Positions 1 through 7,855 of a DNA stretch of 21,920 nt are shown piece by piece. The stretch is taken from NCBI GenBank assembly GCA_900552655.1, contig USAE01000025.1, positions 1 to 21,920 on the forward strand, written 5' to 3'. Source of the stretch: an uncultured Clostridium sp. (GTDB lineage: Bacteria > Bacillota > Clostridia > TANB77 > CAG-508). Position 1 is the first letter of the stretch. Each line of letters begins with the position of its first letter. A model generated the notes under the pieces. The model was not told the DNA's origin. It ran no database searches and saw only the letters and a program-made list of their open reading frames with translations. A program made the position numbers and the translations under genes.

Positions 1-644
1 CCATACCCGAACATATAAAGAAGGAACAACTCTCCCTCGTATTTTTTATGCTTTCGATATGCAAACAGCAAGATCAAAAGAGCACAGCACCACAAAGATT
101 CATATAAAAAAGTAGGATGTACCTCCATATATATACCATTTTCTACAATACCCATTCTGAATATACTATTTGTTACTCTGCCATGTGCCTCGCCATTAAC
201 AAAATTGCCCCATCTACCAATTGCCTGTCCTAGTGCTAAATAGGGAACTAACATATCTAGCATATCTAATATTTTTATCTTCTTAATTTTGCAAAATATT
301 GCAATCGTCACAACTGCTCCTAATATTCCACCATATATTGCAAGTCCACCATTTTTTATATTTATCATTTCTATTAAATTATTTGAATAATAATCTAAAT
401 TAAAGATTATATAATATAATCTTGCACTTATTATAGATATTGGTATTGTTATAATCATTAATTCTAAAATATCATTATAATCTATTTTATATTTCTTAGA
501 ATCTTTTTTTAATCCAAAAATCGCAATTATAAAAGCTATAGCTATAAAAATTGCATACCAATATATATTTATATTTCCTATAGAAAAAGCTATTCTAGAG
601 AGCTCTAATTTTATATTAAAGAATGGGAAAGTAATACTTGTCAT
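1..644 (-). CDS. lgt: Prolipoprotein diacylglyceryl transferase (partial, C-terminus off the left edge)
   Basis: Lgt transfers diacylglycerol from phosphatidylglycerol to the lipobox cysteine of prolipoproteins in the cytoplasmic membrane. The reading frame is open from the ATG at 644 to the window edge (about 214 codons; the family is usually 250-300 residues), so the 3' end is missing. Visible signs are hydrophobic membrane segments, the signature stretch GQAIGRWGNFVNGEAHG, which matches the Lgt signature with the conserved Arg, Asn and Glu, and HPTFLYES further on. The start is supported by GGAGG (649-653) five bases upstream. It lies 72 bp downstream of the Ppx/GppA-like gene on the same strand and may be co-transcribed. 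Identification is firm. Confidence 0.95.
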   Translation of the reverse strand, partial: MTSITFPFFNIKLELSRIAFSIGNINIYWYAIFIAIAFIIAIFGLKKDSKKYKIDYNDILELMIITIPISIISARLYYIIFNLDYYSNNLIEMINIKNGGLAIYGGILGAVVTIAIFCKIKKIKILDMLDMLVPYLALGQAIGRWGNFVNGEAHGRVTNSIFRMGIVENGIYMEVHPTFLYESLWCCALLILLFAYRKHKKYEGELFLLYMFGY

Positions 645-716
645 TTTGCCTCCATATTTAAATATTTCATATATATTTATTTTTTTACAAATTTCATTTT
701 TTATTAATATTTTTGT

Positions 717-1610
717 TTATTTTAAGTTATTTACAATTCCATCTATCATATTTAGGTCTGAAGGAAAATATATTTTTGCCCCTATTTTATTTAATATAAA
801 TGCTGTAACTAAACTTGCACCTCGGATTCCATTCATAAAGTTTGGATCTTTAGAATATTGTTCCTTTAAAGCTTTTAAACTTACATTTTTTAATAAATTC
901 TCATTGTTCTTATAAAATTCTTCTACTGTTAAATAATATGGTATTTCTTTTTTTGTAAAAAAGGTATTTGCATTCATTTTATTTTTTGTAACTAGATTAC
1001 ACATTAATTGAAAACCTGTAAAAATAGCATATTTACATTTGGTTTTAGGAAATTTCTTAAAATTGTTTTCTATATAATCATAAACAGAATTTATGTCTAT
1101 ATCTGCTTTATCTTCAGCAGTTTGTGGAAACTTTCTTAATACATCTCCTGTTGCGAATTCCTCTGTTAATTGTTCTATTATTTCTCCGTTTTTTACTACA
1201 ATCATTTCTGTAGAACTTCCACCAACACAACATATTAAATATGGTTCTTCTATTTCTTCTATATTGCCTACAGCCTTTGCAATATATTCTTCTTCTTCCT
1301 TTTGAGAAATTACATTAAATTGTATACCTAATTTTTCTTGCATTTCTTTTTGTAAGTTATGTAAATTTTCTGTACTTAACATTCTAAATACACTTGTAGC
1401 ATATGTATAAATTGGCGTTTTTGGTTTTTCATCTTTTATTTCTTTTATAGCCTTAATTAATTCTTTTTTATCTCCTTCTGAAATACCATTTTCTTTAGAA
1501 AAATTTTTCTTAAACATAATACTTCTTAAAAATATATTTTCTATTTCTTCCTTTTCGTTTATAAGGTATCCTTTTATATTTCCGGAACCTATATCTATTA
1601 TCTTTTCCAT
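717..1610 (-). CDS. Ppx/GppA-family phosphatase-like protein
   Basis: About 297 residues with the actin-like ASKHA fold of exopolyphosphatase/guanosine pentaphosphatase. Seen: an N-terminal phosphate-1 motif (IDIGSGNIKG), YATSVFRML corresponding to the ATSAxRxA motif, the acidic stretch KEEEEYIAKAVGN where family members carry catalytic glutamates, and CCVGGSSTEM corresponding to the GGGSTE phosphate-2 loop. Family members hydrolyse polyphosphate or pppGpp; which substrate applies here cannot be told. The protein is on the short side and divergent (GSG in place of DxGSNS). The frame opens at a GTG at 1619, but AGGTGG (1616-1621) is the ribosome binding site itself and sits about five bases before the ATG at 1610, so I chose that ATG. 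Confidence 0.75.
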   Translation of the reverse strand: MEKIIDIGSGNIKGYLINEKEEIENIFLRSIMFKKNFSKENGISEGDKKELIKAIKEIKDEKPKTPIYTYATSVFRMLSTENLHNLQKEMQEKLGIQFNVISQKEEEEYIAKAVGNIEEIEEPYLICCVGGSSTEMIVVKNGEIIEQLTEEFATGDVLRKFPQTAEDKADIDINSVYDYIENNFKKFPKTKCKYAIFTGFQLMCNLVTKNKMNANTFFTKKEIPYYLTVEEFYKNNENLLKNVSLKALKEQYSKDPNFMNGIRGASLVTAFILNKIGAKIYFPSDLNMIDGIVNNLK

Positions 1611-1680
1611 ATTTTCCACCTAATTTAAATTTTATTTAATTAACTTATATAAATTTTTAACATATACGCTATAGATTATT

Positions 1681-2211
1681 TTATCTCCATATGTCTCCAT
1701 TTATATATTTAGTTAATGCCATTATAAAAGCATTTCTTGTTAAGTCTATTCTTGAAACTTCATCTTTTGTTAAATAGCTTATTCCTCCTTTGCCTTTTCC
1801 TAGTTCTTTTCCACTAAATATCTTGTCCATAACTTTTCCAAGTTCAGTTTCTTTTATTTCTTCTATGTATTTATCTGGAATAGGGAAACCCTGGCTTGTT
1901 CCAATACTTTGTAAACCTTCATTATTCTCTATAAATACACAATTAATATCAATCCATTCTCCTAATGAATTTGTAAGTCCTGCTTCACTTGCTACATAAA
2001 AATCTATTTCTAATTCATTTTCTTTTGCATACTTTTTTAGATTTTCAACTCTATTTTTAGCTCCCTGTAATATTTCTTCATTAAAAGGTTGGTCTCCAAC
2101 TTCTGAATTTACTGCTATGCCTTCTATTTCTACATTTTCAAAATATTTTTCGAATGCTTGCTTTGCACCTTCTATTTTACCTGGATTTTTTGTCCCAATT
2201 AATATTTTCAT
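1681..2211 (-). CDS. yjjX: YjjX-family inosine/xanthosine triphosphatase
   Basis: 176 residues, the usual length for the non-canonical purine NTPase family related to E. coli YjjX, which hydrolyses ITP/XTP and keeps deaminated purines out of nucleic acids. Seen: N-terminal IGTKNPGKIEGAKQAF (nucleotide-binding TxNPxK motif), AVNSEVGDQPFNEEILQGA (family VxSGVSDQPxxxExxxGA), ASEAGL in the position of GxEGG, GKGKGGISYLT, and a C-terminal SRIDLTRNAFIMAL helix. GGGAG lies upstream of the ATG. It sits just upstream of the Ppx-like gene and downstream of the NUDIX gene on the same strand, in line with a nucleotide-sanitation role. Family assignment is good; the exact substrate is inferred from the family. 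Confidence 0.85.
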   Translation of the reverse strand: MKILIGTKNPGKIEGAKQAFEKYFENVEIEGIAVNSEVGDQPFNEEILQGAKNRVENLKKYAKENELEIDFYVASEAGLTNSLGEWIDINCVFIENNEGLQSIGTSQGFPIPDKYIEEIKETELGKVMDKIFSGKELGKGKGGISYLTKDEVSRIDLTRNAFIMALTKYINGDIWR

Positions 2212-2293
2212 CTTAAATATCTCCCTTATATTTTTAATAAAAAAAGTTTATTTCTCTAGAATACAGTTATTTTAAAAACTTAACGAAAACTTT

Positions 2294-2710
2294 TTATGCT
2301 TTAGTTAACTCTGCTTTACTCATTTCCGCTTTTATTACCATATGCCCTATATTTCCTTCTCCTGCAAATTTATTGCTATCAAAGAAATTTTCGCTTTTGC
2401 TAACCCAATATAGTTCATTTACTTCTTTTACTAGTTTTACTTCTTTATTTAACGTTCCCATATAAACTTCTAATTCCATATTAGAAAGTATATATTGAAA
2501 ATTCATAATATGAATTAACGTAATATCATCTTTTGTTATGCCTGTTTCTTCTTGTAGCTCTCTATATGCAGCACTTAGTTCATCTTCACCTAGTTCTACT
2601 TTTCCTCCAACCAAATTAAGCTTTCCTTTATATGGGTCTTTCGCTCTTTTGCACATTAAAATTTTATTTTCGCCTTTGTTATATACTAATATTACATTTA
2701 ATTTCTTCAC
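2294..2710 (-). CDS. NUDIX hydrolase (MutT/8-oxo-dGTP diphosphatase-like)
   Basis: 138 residues, a single NUDIX domain. The NUDIX box is complete at about residues 35-58: GG, E39, G41, then REL at 50-52, QEETG at 53-57, matching Gx5Ex7REUxEExGU. These residues bind the metal and catalyse hydrolysis of nucleoside diphosphate-X compounds. The N-terminal VILVYNKGENKILMCKR is typical of MutT-like 8-oxo-dGTP diphosphatases, but substrate cannot be fixed from sequence. The start is a GTG at 2710, with GGAG seven bases upstream; an ATG overlapping it by one frame is followed at once by TGA and is not the start. It lies between the NT5C and YjjX genes, all minus strand. Confidence 0.85.
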   Translation of the reverse strand: MKKLNVILVYNKGENKILMCKRAKDPYKGKLNLVGGKVELGEDELSAAYRELQEETGITKDDITLIHIMNFQYILSNMELEVYMGTLNKEVKLVKEVNELYWVSKSENFFDSNKFAGEGNIGHMVIKAEMSKAELTKA

Positions 2711-2785
2711 ATTAATTCTCCTATTTATATTTTTTATACTTGATCTATAAACAATTTTTATGTAAAAATAAAGCTCTAAAAAAGT

Positions 2786-3367
2786 TTATTCCTCTTCTAA
2801 ATTCTTTATATATCTATATATTTCTCCCCAATTGCTAACTTCTTTTAAATATTCGTTTTGTTCTAATAATTTCATCTCTTTATCTCTAAAATATATTGTT
2901 CTTATTCCATTTGATGATAATTTCTTACAGACATCATATGAATCATCTATCATTACATCTATATTTTCTCTTTTAGCTACTTCTAATTTATCCTCTTGTT
3001 TCCAATAGTACTTATTAAATGTCAAGTTTTCTTCTTCAAATTTTTCTAATGCCACATCTTTCATTTCTTCTATCATTCCGCCTCTAGCGGAAATAATAAT
3101 AAGCTCATTGCCTTCTTTCTTTAGCATATTTATTATAGTTTTTGCTCCTGGCACTAATGGTGTAATCTTTGATAACTCTAGAAAATATCTATTAACGAAA
3201 TCCATTCTCTCTTCTTCTGTCCAGTTATATCTATTTCTTAAATAATGTTCATTTCTATTTACAATTCCATCTTTTTTTAATTCTATAAAATCGTACAAAT
3301 CGCCATATGTTTTTAATATTCTCTCATAATCTAATATTACTCCATCTATATCTATTCCTATTTTCAT
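2786..3367 (-). CDS. NT5C-type 5'(3')-deoxyribonucleotidase (HAD superfamily)
   Basis: 193 residues. HAD motif I is DIDGVILD with nucleophile Asp6 and acid Asp8, motif II is ISAR with Ser93, Lys127 lies in the DKLEVAKRENID stretch, and motif IV is MIDDS with Asp141/Asp142. This arrangement matches the 5' nucleotidase, deoxy (pyrimidine) cytosolic type C family, which dephosphorylates (d)NMPs in the cytoplasm. GAGGTGG precedes the ATG. A recognisable promoter (3389-3417) lies directly upstream, so this gene probably heads the transcript running through NUDIX, yjjX, the Ppx-like gene and lgt. The substrate is inferred from the family. Confidence 0.85.
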   Translation of the reverse strand: MKIGIDIDGVILDYERILKTYGDLYDFIELKKDGIVNRNEHYLRNRYNWTEEERMDFVNRYFLELSKITPLVPGAKTIINMLKKEGNELIIISARGGMIEEMKDVALEKFEEENLTFNKYYWKQEDKLEVAKRENIDVMIDDSYDVCKKLSSNGIRTIYFRDKEMKLLEQNEYLKEVSNWGEIYRYIKNLEEE

Positions 3368-3388
3368 TTTTCCACCTCTTTTTTGTAT

Positions 3389-3417
3389 TTTATATCATAA
3401 TGATAATTAATTTACAA
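3389..3417 (-). promoter_or_regulatory. SigmaA-type promoter for the nucleotidase gene
   Basis: Read on the minus strand: -35 TTGTAA (3412-3417), 17-base spacer, -10 TATAAA (3389-3394), with the ribosome binding site and ATG of the nucleotidase gene following within 25 bases. Not experimentally known; AT-rich background makes chance matches possible. Confidence 0.55.
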
Positions 3418-3549
3418 TTTATAGTATTATCTATGTCTATAATGGTTCTGTCTGCTGTACTAACAATCATTCCATATATACTTCTAGGTTTGTGATTACT
3501 TGAGGCTCTATGGTCTCGCTTCTTTTATTATTTTTATTTGTTCTTTAAT

Positions 3550-4023
3550 CTATCTCCTATGATTGCATTTATAGTACAGCTCTTTAATTTTATTTATACA
3601 CTTTTTAAAAAAGGATTCTTTATATTCCACTATTGCAACTTCATTTATTCTAGTACTTTTCTCCGCATTGTTCTCTTGCTTATAATTATTTATATTTTGA
3701 AAAATATTATTACTATATTTTGCTCTCTTTGCTTCTTCTAATTTCATTCTATCATAATTTTGCTTTACAATAATTTTATTTTTTTGCTTTTCATTTGCCC
3801 AATAATCTCTAAATAAAAGTATAATAATCCCTTTTGCTATTTTTGACACATTTTGTTCTTCTAATGTTTTGTTAGGATCATATTTAAATGTATTTTCATA
3901 ATTCGCATTTGCTTTAAATAAGTTTATTTTAGACTCTGGTATCTTATTATAGTCTTCTATTGGAATATATTTAAGTATTTCTAATACTTCGCTATATGCT
4001 ACTGCATATTTATTATCCACCAT
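3550..4023 (-). CDS. Uncharacterised 157-residue protein, partner of the HEXXH protein
   Basis: I do not recognise a named family. The protein is soluble-looking: a well-packed N-terminal half (residues 1-75, including ILKYIPIEDYNKIP and IAKGIIILLFRDYW), then a Lys/Asn/Glu-rich, probably disordered or coiled stretch (80-125), and a basic tail with two cysteines (CINKIKELYYKC). No signal peptide. Its ATG lies three bases after the stop codon of the 566-residue metalloprotease-like gene, and the ribosome binding site lies inside that gene's end, so the two are very probably translationally coupled. I vaguely recall similar N-terminal halves in uncultured gut Clostridia but cannot name them. No function assigned. 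Confidence 0.7.
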   Translation of the reverse strand: MVDNKYAVAYSEVLEILKYIPIEDYNKIPESKINLFKANANYENTFKYDPNKTLEEQNVSKIAKGIIILLFRDYWANEKQKNKIIVKQNYDRMKLEEAKRAKYSNNIFQNINNYKQENNAEKSTRINEVAIVEYKESFFKKCINKIKELYYKCNHRR

Positions 4024-4026
4024 ATA

Positions 4027-5727
4027 TTAATCTCCTATCCCTCTTGAATTATCTTGCTTATTTTTTTCTTCGTTCATTACTCTTTGTTGTTTTTCTTGTT
4101 CATACTCTATTGCATCTAGCAATGTTAAATCGGGAACACCTTTTATTGATTCTTGTACTAGTTCTCTTATAGTCTTTTTCTCTTTATATCCTAACTTTTT
4201 TGGAATTTCCTCAAAAAATTTTGCTTCTTCTTGTAATATATCAACATAATCAGAAACTAGTGTATTAATATAATCATTGTTCTTATCATCAACACCATAT
4301 AACAATAGTTCCTTTAAATGATTTTGATCGTTTTCAGTTAATTCACTTTTTTGCCATAAATCAGATTTTTCTACTATTTCTATTTGTTCTTTAGATAAAT
4401 TAAGCTCTTCTACCACTTTTGGCATATTTGTGTAAAATTGTGATTTTCTTGTTTGTCTTCCTTGTACTCTATCTGCATAATCTGATATATAATGTAAACC
4501 GTCTATTTTACTACCATCACTTAATGTAACAGTTCTTGATTCTAAATCTTTTTTTAGTACACTTGAATTCATTAAAAAGTCAGCATATGTTCGTCCTTCT
4601 TCATTTTTTCCTAATGATGTATCTCTTGATTCTATAACTTTTTCTGCCACATTTACATATTCAATATATCTTCCTTCATCTATATCCTTTGTTTGTGGAT
4701 CAATAGATATTACCATTTCTCTTGCTGTTTTTTCAACAAATCCCTCAGTTATTATATTATGCATTCTAGTTTTCCCATTAGGTAATACTTCTCTTGTTTT
4801 AAGTCCTGAAGATAAGCAATAATTTGTTTCTAATTGTTTCTTAACTAATTCAAAATTTATTTCCTTTATCAATCTTAATTTTCCTCTTTCATCTTGAAAA
4901 TATTTTTTTCTATTTCCATTAAAATCCTTTTGAGTACTTATTATATATCGAGGTTCTTGCAAGTTACCTTTATTTTTATATGTTACGTAATTATGTATTT
5001 TTTCATAATTTCTATATATCTTTCCTTCTTCGGTTTTATATTCGTAGTCAATTGATGCTTTTTCGGAATCTATAACTTCTTCTTCCGAATTATGTGTCCA
5101 TTCATGAAATACTGTCTGCCTTAGGTTTGTTAACAAGGATTGTCCTTTACTTAAGTTACTAAAATCAATTCCATCAGTTTTTAAACTTACTGGATTGCCA
5201 TTTTCATCTTTAGCAAATGCTTCTATTAGTCCTTTCTCATATATAAAAACCGCTCCTGCAACTTTTCCATTTTTAACATAATTTAAGTGTTGTGCTCCCG
5301 CGTTCATTACTAGTCTATATAGTTTTGAAGTAATAGGTATAGCGGTTTCGTCATCAAATGACTTCCCATATAGACATTCATCATCCATACCTAATATTGG
5401 ATTACCTATTCTAAATTTTTGTACACCATCAAATAACTTGTCTAACATAGCTTCAAAAGAAACTTTACCTGCTGTAATTTTTTCACTTGCTAAACAATAT
5501 TCATATGCTAATAATTGTGAAATACCTATACTCTCTTTAGAATTATCACTTACTAAATTTATTGCAGTATCCCAATCACCATTTGTTTGTTCTATTTTTG
5601 TTTTTACTAAATTAAATCTTTTATTATCTTTTTGCTGATAATTCATTAGTAGTTCCTGTACTTTTTCTTTAAATTCTTTATATCTAGATTGTGTTACTTC
5701 ATCTAATTTGTCTAAATTTATTTCCAT
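4027..5727 (-). CDS. Uncharacterised 566-residue protein with a zinc-metallopeptidase HEXXH motif
   Basis: The gene has a good AAGGAG site and ATG. There is no signal peptide or transmembrane segment, so the protein looks cytoplasmic unless exported by another route. The notable motif is HEWTH at residues 208-212 within TVFHEWTHNSEEE, fitting the HEXXH zinc site, with a Glu in NIITEGFVE (Glu328 or Glu332), about 115 residues on, as a possible third ligand in gluzincin fashion. An Asp/Glu-rich lead-in (GMDDECLYGKSFDDE, residues 113-127) and a helical C-terminal half follow, ending in a charged disordered tail. I cannot name the family; an ATLF-like or gluzincin-type toxin/protease domain is possible. 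It is followed at three bases by the 157-residue partner. Metallopeptidase activity is inference from motif only. Confidence 0.7.
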   Translation of the reverse strand: MEINLDKLDEVTQSRYKEFKEKVQELLMNYQQKDNKRFNLVKTKIEQTNGDWDTAINLVSDNSKESIGISQLLAYEYCLASEKITAGKVSFEAMLDKLFDGVQKFRIGNPILGMDDECLYGKSFDDETAIPITSKLYRLVMNAGAQHLNYVKNGKVAGAVFIYEKGLIEAFAKDENGNPVSLKTDGIDFSNLSKGQSLLTNLRQTVFHEWTHNSEEEVIDSEKASIDYEYKTEEGKIYRNYEKIHNYVTYKNKGNLQEPRYIISTQKDFNGNRKKYFQDERGKLRLIKEINFELVKKQLETNYCLSSGLKTREVLPNGKTRMHNIITEGFVEKTAREMVISIDPQTKDIDEGRYIEYVNVAEKVIESRDTSLGKNEEGRTYADFLMNSSVLKKDLESRTVTLSDGSKIDGLHYISDYADRVQGRQTRKSQFYTNMPKVVEELNLSKEQIEIVEKSDLWQKSELTENDQNHLKELLLYGVDDKNNDYINTLVSDYVDILQEEAKFFEEIPKKLGYKEKKTIRELVQESIKGVPDLTLLDAIEYEQEKQQRVMNEEKNKQDNSRGIGD

Positions 5728-5783
5728 ATATTTCTCCTTATATAATTAGAACATTGGCGTATAATATACTAATTATTTTTTTT

Positions 5784-6356
5784 CTAGTGTTTTTTCAATA
5801 TTTCCATATAATTCTTAGCATACATATTCATATCTCTATCAAACAATTCTTTTGAATATTCTAATCTTAAAATTTCTTCTCTTAAAATTGGTAAATACTT
5901 TTCTATAATTTCGTCTAGTGCTTCCGGATTCTCTTCTACACATCTCTTCCATCTATTTTTACCAATATATGCAATTTTATCTGCATCTCTTACAATTTTT
6001 CCTTCTATTGTTGGAGGGATAGATTTTCTTTTATGATTTACTACTGCTGAATAACATTGCTCTATCATATCTTCACTATAATTTAACTTAGCCATTTCTT
6101 CTTTTAACATTCTTCCACTTTCTTCTTCATGTCCTTCATTAGTAACGCTTCTTCCTACGTCATGCCAATATGCAGATATTATACATATTTCTTTATTAGC
6201 TGGTATTTTTTCTAATAATTCTTTTACATAGTTTACAACGTCTATTGTATGCCCAATAAAATGAAGTGGATCATTTTCACATAATTTTGTTTTTTCTATA
6301 GCAATATCTATTAGGCTCTTGTTTTTGTTATATATTTCTTCATAAATATCCATCAT
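5784..6356 (-). CDS. HD-domain phosphohydrolase
   Basis: 190 residues with the metal-binding set of an HD hydrolase: His36 in HFIGHTIDVV, the His65-Asp66 pair in AYWHDVGR, His108 in VVNHKR, and Asp124 in RDADKIAYIG. This layout is typical of small YedJ/YpgQ-like HD proteins that act on nucleotides or related phosphates, but the substrate cannot be determined. GGGAGAAG lies seven bases before the ATGATG start. It stands 56 bp upstream of the HEXXH gene and about 110 bp downstream of the broken pepC, all on the same strand. The family is secure; the function is only general. Confidence 0.8.
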   Translation of the reverse strand: MMDIYEEIYNKNKSLIDIAIEKTKLCENDPLHFIGHTIDVVNYVKELLEKIPANKEICIISAYWHDVGRSVTNEGHEEESGRMLKEEMAKLNYSEDMIEQCYSAVVNHKRKSIPPTIEGKIVRDADKIAYIGKNRWKRCVEENPEALDEIIEKYLPILREEILRLEYSKELFDRDMNMYAKNYMEILKKH

Positions 6357-6468
6357 TTATCTTCTCCCTTATATTATTAAATACAAATATGTCCTTTTTT
6401 ATTTCTTCAATTTATATTTATCAATTTCTGAATTTACTAAAGCCTCTTCTATTGCTTGATATAAATAA

Positions 6469-7800
6469 TTAAAACGGATCTTCTATTTCAAATTCTATCG
6501 GCTCTTGCTCTAAAAGTTTCAATTGTTCTTCAGATAAATACTTTTTGTCTATAACTATACTTAATACAAATTCATTAAAGAAATTATCATTCATTATATA
6601 ATATCCATTTACTTTTTCTTTATTCCCATAACTATCTTCTATTTTCCACCTTTGCGGTTTATTATCTATTAAATTAACTCCTACAAATGTCATACAATGG
6701 TGCATATTAATATCATATAAGTTCAGTGCTTCTTCTTTTGATAATGTTTTCAAGTCTAATGTAGACTCATAATTATATAGTCTAGTATCTAGTATTCCAC
6801 ATTTCTTATCCCTAAACTTTAAAATATGCGCTCCCATATATACGGGGATATTATCTTTTAACTGTTTTATTGTCAATTCTTTTAAATCGTTAATTGGTAA
6901 ATTCAAATATTTAACATAAGATTTTTCATATACATTCTCTAAATATTTCTTTTTATACACTTTGAAATATTCCTTGTTATACATAGGCATATTCCCTACT
7001 GTTACAAAATTATCTAGTTCTAAACTTAAAAATCTGTTTTTAAATTCAATTGGAGTTAAATTTTCAAATCTTTTATACTCTCCGTTTTTGTCTTTATATT
7101 CATAATTAAACTCTGTTGTTGGCTCTCCTAGTATTTTGCACAATAAGATATAATTTTCTTGCAAAAATCTATTCTTTTCTTCTCTCAATGTATTTGCATC
7201 TGTTCCGTTTTCCTTTAATTTTAATAATTTTATAATATCTTTTTTTACTTTCTCGGTATATAAATATTCTATTTTTTCGGCATTTGTACTTTCGACTGCA
7301 TTTGGACTATAAGAATATGGAAGTATACCATACTTATTTACAATTGCTACAAACCATTCCCAATATCCACCTTCTGAAACACAATATTTTATAATATTTT
7401 CCTTATGTAGATACTCAAAACTAGTATCTTTTATGTTTATTATATTCTCATAAGCATTGTTTGACTTTTCTAATTTATCAAAGAATGCAATATGATTATT
7501 AGATAATTCTAAATCTATAACATTAATATTTTAATTTTTAGCTATATTATGTTTTATTAAATTTAAACCACCATATATCCAGCATCTCCAGCTGTTTTGT
7601 TGGTCATATCTTTTACTTTCTGGTAATTCTATGTTAAATACTGGTTGATTCTCTATTATAATATTTCTATCAATACAGGCACTTTCTAGTCCATTTTTAG
7701 TTATTGCATTTTCTATTATTTTATTAGTTTTGTTTGAATTATAAATTTCTCTAAATTGTTTAATTTGTTCTAGCGATATTTGAGTCTTCATATTTCTCAT
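6469..7800 (-). pseudogene. pepC: Aminopeptidase C / bleomycin hydrolase, interrupted by one in-frame TAA
   Basis: The minus-strand frame from 7800 to 6469 reads as one 443-position PepC (peptidase C1B), the normal family length, except for a single TAA at 7531-7533 (codon 90). Before it: QQNSWRCWIYGGLNLI with catalytic Cys73. After it, in the same frame: SNNHIAFFDKLEK, SEGGYWEWFVAIVNKYG, the CKILGEPTTEFNYEYKDK stretch, then HHCMTFVGVN with the catalytic His, RWKIEDSYG and GYYIMNDNFFNEFVLSIVID. The third catalytic residue is normally Asn (ENSWG); here it is Asp. PepC trims peptides in the cytoplasm. The start at 7800 is chosen because AAGGAG lies seven bases upstream; an ATG at 7806 is too close to it. 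The cause may be a real nonsense mutation, or a base error in the assembly. Confidence 0.88.
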
Positions 7801-7855
7801 CTCCATACTCCTTATTTTTATGTTTTCTTCCCAAGTATTAAACTATGCTATTTTA

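Noticed and set aside
1093..1305. Plus-strand open frames opposite the minus-strand genes
   Set aside because: They lie inside well-identified genes on the other strand, lack ribosome binding sites and have low-complexity Ser/Phe/Ile composition.
3307..3495. Plus-strand 62-codon hydrophobic frame, including a possible 34-residue membrane peptide
   Set aside because: No ribosome binding site, and it overlaps the nucleotidase start and promoter on the other strand; hydrophobic content is expected from antisense reading of AT-rich coding DNA.
6399..6482. Minus-strand 27-codon open stretch (YLYQAIEEALVNSEIDK) after pepC
   Set aside because: No start codon or ribosome binding site; it may be a fragment but is too short to support a gene.
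7189..7530. Treating the pepC halves as two separate genes
   Set aside because: The stretch between them continues the PepC frame without a shift or other stop; one broken gene explains both parts.
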